DNA of 52,057 nucleotides from Alphaproteobacteria bacterium. GTDB lineage: Bacteria > Pseudomonadota > Alphaproteobacteria > GCA-2731375. A program made the position numbers and the translations under genes. The stretch covers positions 1-52,057 of the forward strand of contig JAJFGG010000021.1 in the NCBI GenBank assembly GCA_021776235.1, written 5' to 3'. Of the stretch, positions 51,627-52,057 are shown one piece after another. The notes beneath the pieces are model-generated. The model did no database searches. It saw nothing but the letters and a program-made list of their open reading frames with translations, and was not told where the DNA came from. Within the stretch, counting starts at the first letter, position 1; each line of letters opens with the position of its first letter.

Positions 51627-51889
51627 TGTCCTGGGTCAGAAATACGTCATGTTTAGGATCGTTTTTCCGGGCCTCCGGGTAGGAGGCGCCGCGCCGGCGA
51701 TGCGGGACATCGTCAAGCGGCGCCGACGCCATCCGGAGACCCGGAAAAACGACCAAGTTGGCGGCCATACAGGCCCCTCGGACGTCGTTGCGCGGTCCTA
51801 ATGATGCACCACATCACGGCGGGCCACGCTCCTCGCCGAGGGACCTGTATGACCGTCCTAAACGCGACGTACTTCTGACCAGGACACTA
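51624..51889. mobile_element. MITE with TA-flanked terminal inverted repeats and two internal hairpins
   Basis: Ends: TA then GTGTCCTGGGTCAGAAATAC at the left, and the complement of GTGTCCTGGTCAGAAGTACG then TA at the right. The 33-base arms differ at three positions and one indel and are flanked by TA, the target of IS630/Tc1-type transposases. Inside are two long hairpins: arms 51660-51678 with 51733-51751 (18 of 19 pairs; centre CGATG-N5-CATCG), and arms 51766-51781 with 51836-51851 (15 of 16; loop region contains GATG-N5-CATC). No coding frame. A non-autonomous element. Confidence 0.8.
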
Positions 51890-51903
51890 GTGGTCTGAAT
51901 CAA

Positions 51904-52057
51904 CTAAAGCATAGGGAATAGGTTTTTCAACTTGATGCGGGCATCGTCGGTTGTAAACCGCCAATCTGCTTTGACGTTATGTTTGTTGCGCCTTTTCAGC
52001 CACGCCCGGACGTGTTGTTCAAGGGCTTTGATGTCTGGGATGCGCTGGGCCAAACAT
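51904..52057 (-). mobile_element. IS630-family transposase, C-terminal part, runs off the window
   Basis: Fifty codons to a TAG at 51904-51906. The residues IPDIKALEQHVRAWLKRRNK, then KADWRFTTDDARIKLKNLFP, match the well-known end of IS630-family DDE transposases (WRFTTxDARIKLKxLYP). The catalytic domain lies beyond position 52057. The insertion-sequence end, beginning GTGGTCTGAATCA at 51890, directly adjoins the TA at the right end of the MITE. Confidence 0.85.

Overview
The window reads as chromosomal DNA of a flagellated alphaproteobacterium, probably from the Rhodospirillales/Kiloniellales side of the class (lineage is inference). Reasons: CckA-type hybrid kinase next to the flagellar export genes, the alphaproteobacterial LexA box (GAAC-N7-GAAC) before recA, a TTAA-N7-TTAA (CtrA-type) box before flgB, GC-rich third codon positions, and dense ATGA-coupled operons. 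No tRNA, rRNA or CRISPR array was seen.

Layout. (1) 1-5.7 kb: a GC-rich left edge with a short open tail of an unknown gene, then three tandem, translationally coupled class III cyclase/TolB-like/TPR genes and the decayed head of a fourth copy. (2) 5.8-8.3 kb: secreted M23 peptidase and an MFS carrier whose 3' end overlaps fliP antisense. (3) 8.2-16.3 kb: flagellar export and rod genes, with an unknown gene-fliO-fliP on the minus strand and flgB-flgC-fliE-fliQ-fliR-flhB on the plus strand, then a palindromic repeat element and cckA. CckA feeds the CtrA pathway, so the CtrA-type box in front of flgB ties the two halves of this block together. (4) 16.3-20.9 kb: a transposase zinc-ribbon remnant, SOS-boxed recA, a small unknown gene, and two paralogous pseudo-receiver proteins that lack the phosphoacceptor Asp and the conserved Lys.

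(5) 20.9-29.6 kb: a catabolic region. A minus-strand operon SDR-MarR-OYE/FN3-acyl-CoA ligase diverges from a coniferyl-aldehyde-type dehydrogenase across a clear inverted repeat, a likely MarR operator. An HSL-type esterase, a class III aminotransferase and a stand-alone Lrp/AsnC ligand-binding (RAM) protein follow. (6) 29.6-38 kb: RhlE-like helicase, a formyltransferase resembling the hydrolase domain of formyl-THF dehydrogenase, an alpha/beta hydrolase, a small secreted protein, parE and a KefB-type antiporter. (7) 38.3-45.6 kb: serine-glyoxylate-type aminotransferase, an unknown Cys/His-rich protein paired with an acyl-CoA synthetase, and a GAF/PAS hybrid kinase convergent with a NarL-type regulator. 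(8) 45.6-52 kb: AT-rich spacer, Sel1 protein, FAD amine oxidase-like enzyme with a TTC38-like TPR protein, YcaD-type MFS carrier, cold-shock protein, a small charged protein whose stop codon is formed by a MITE with two internal hairpins, and the end of an IS630-family transposase running off the window.

No single large undescribed defence or biosynthetic system was recognised. The most unusual items are the cyclase array, the paired pseudo-receivers, the OYE-fibronectin fusion, the unknown Cys/His protein and the two-hairpin MITE.
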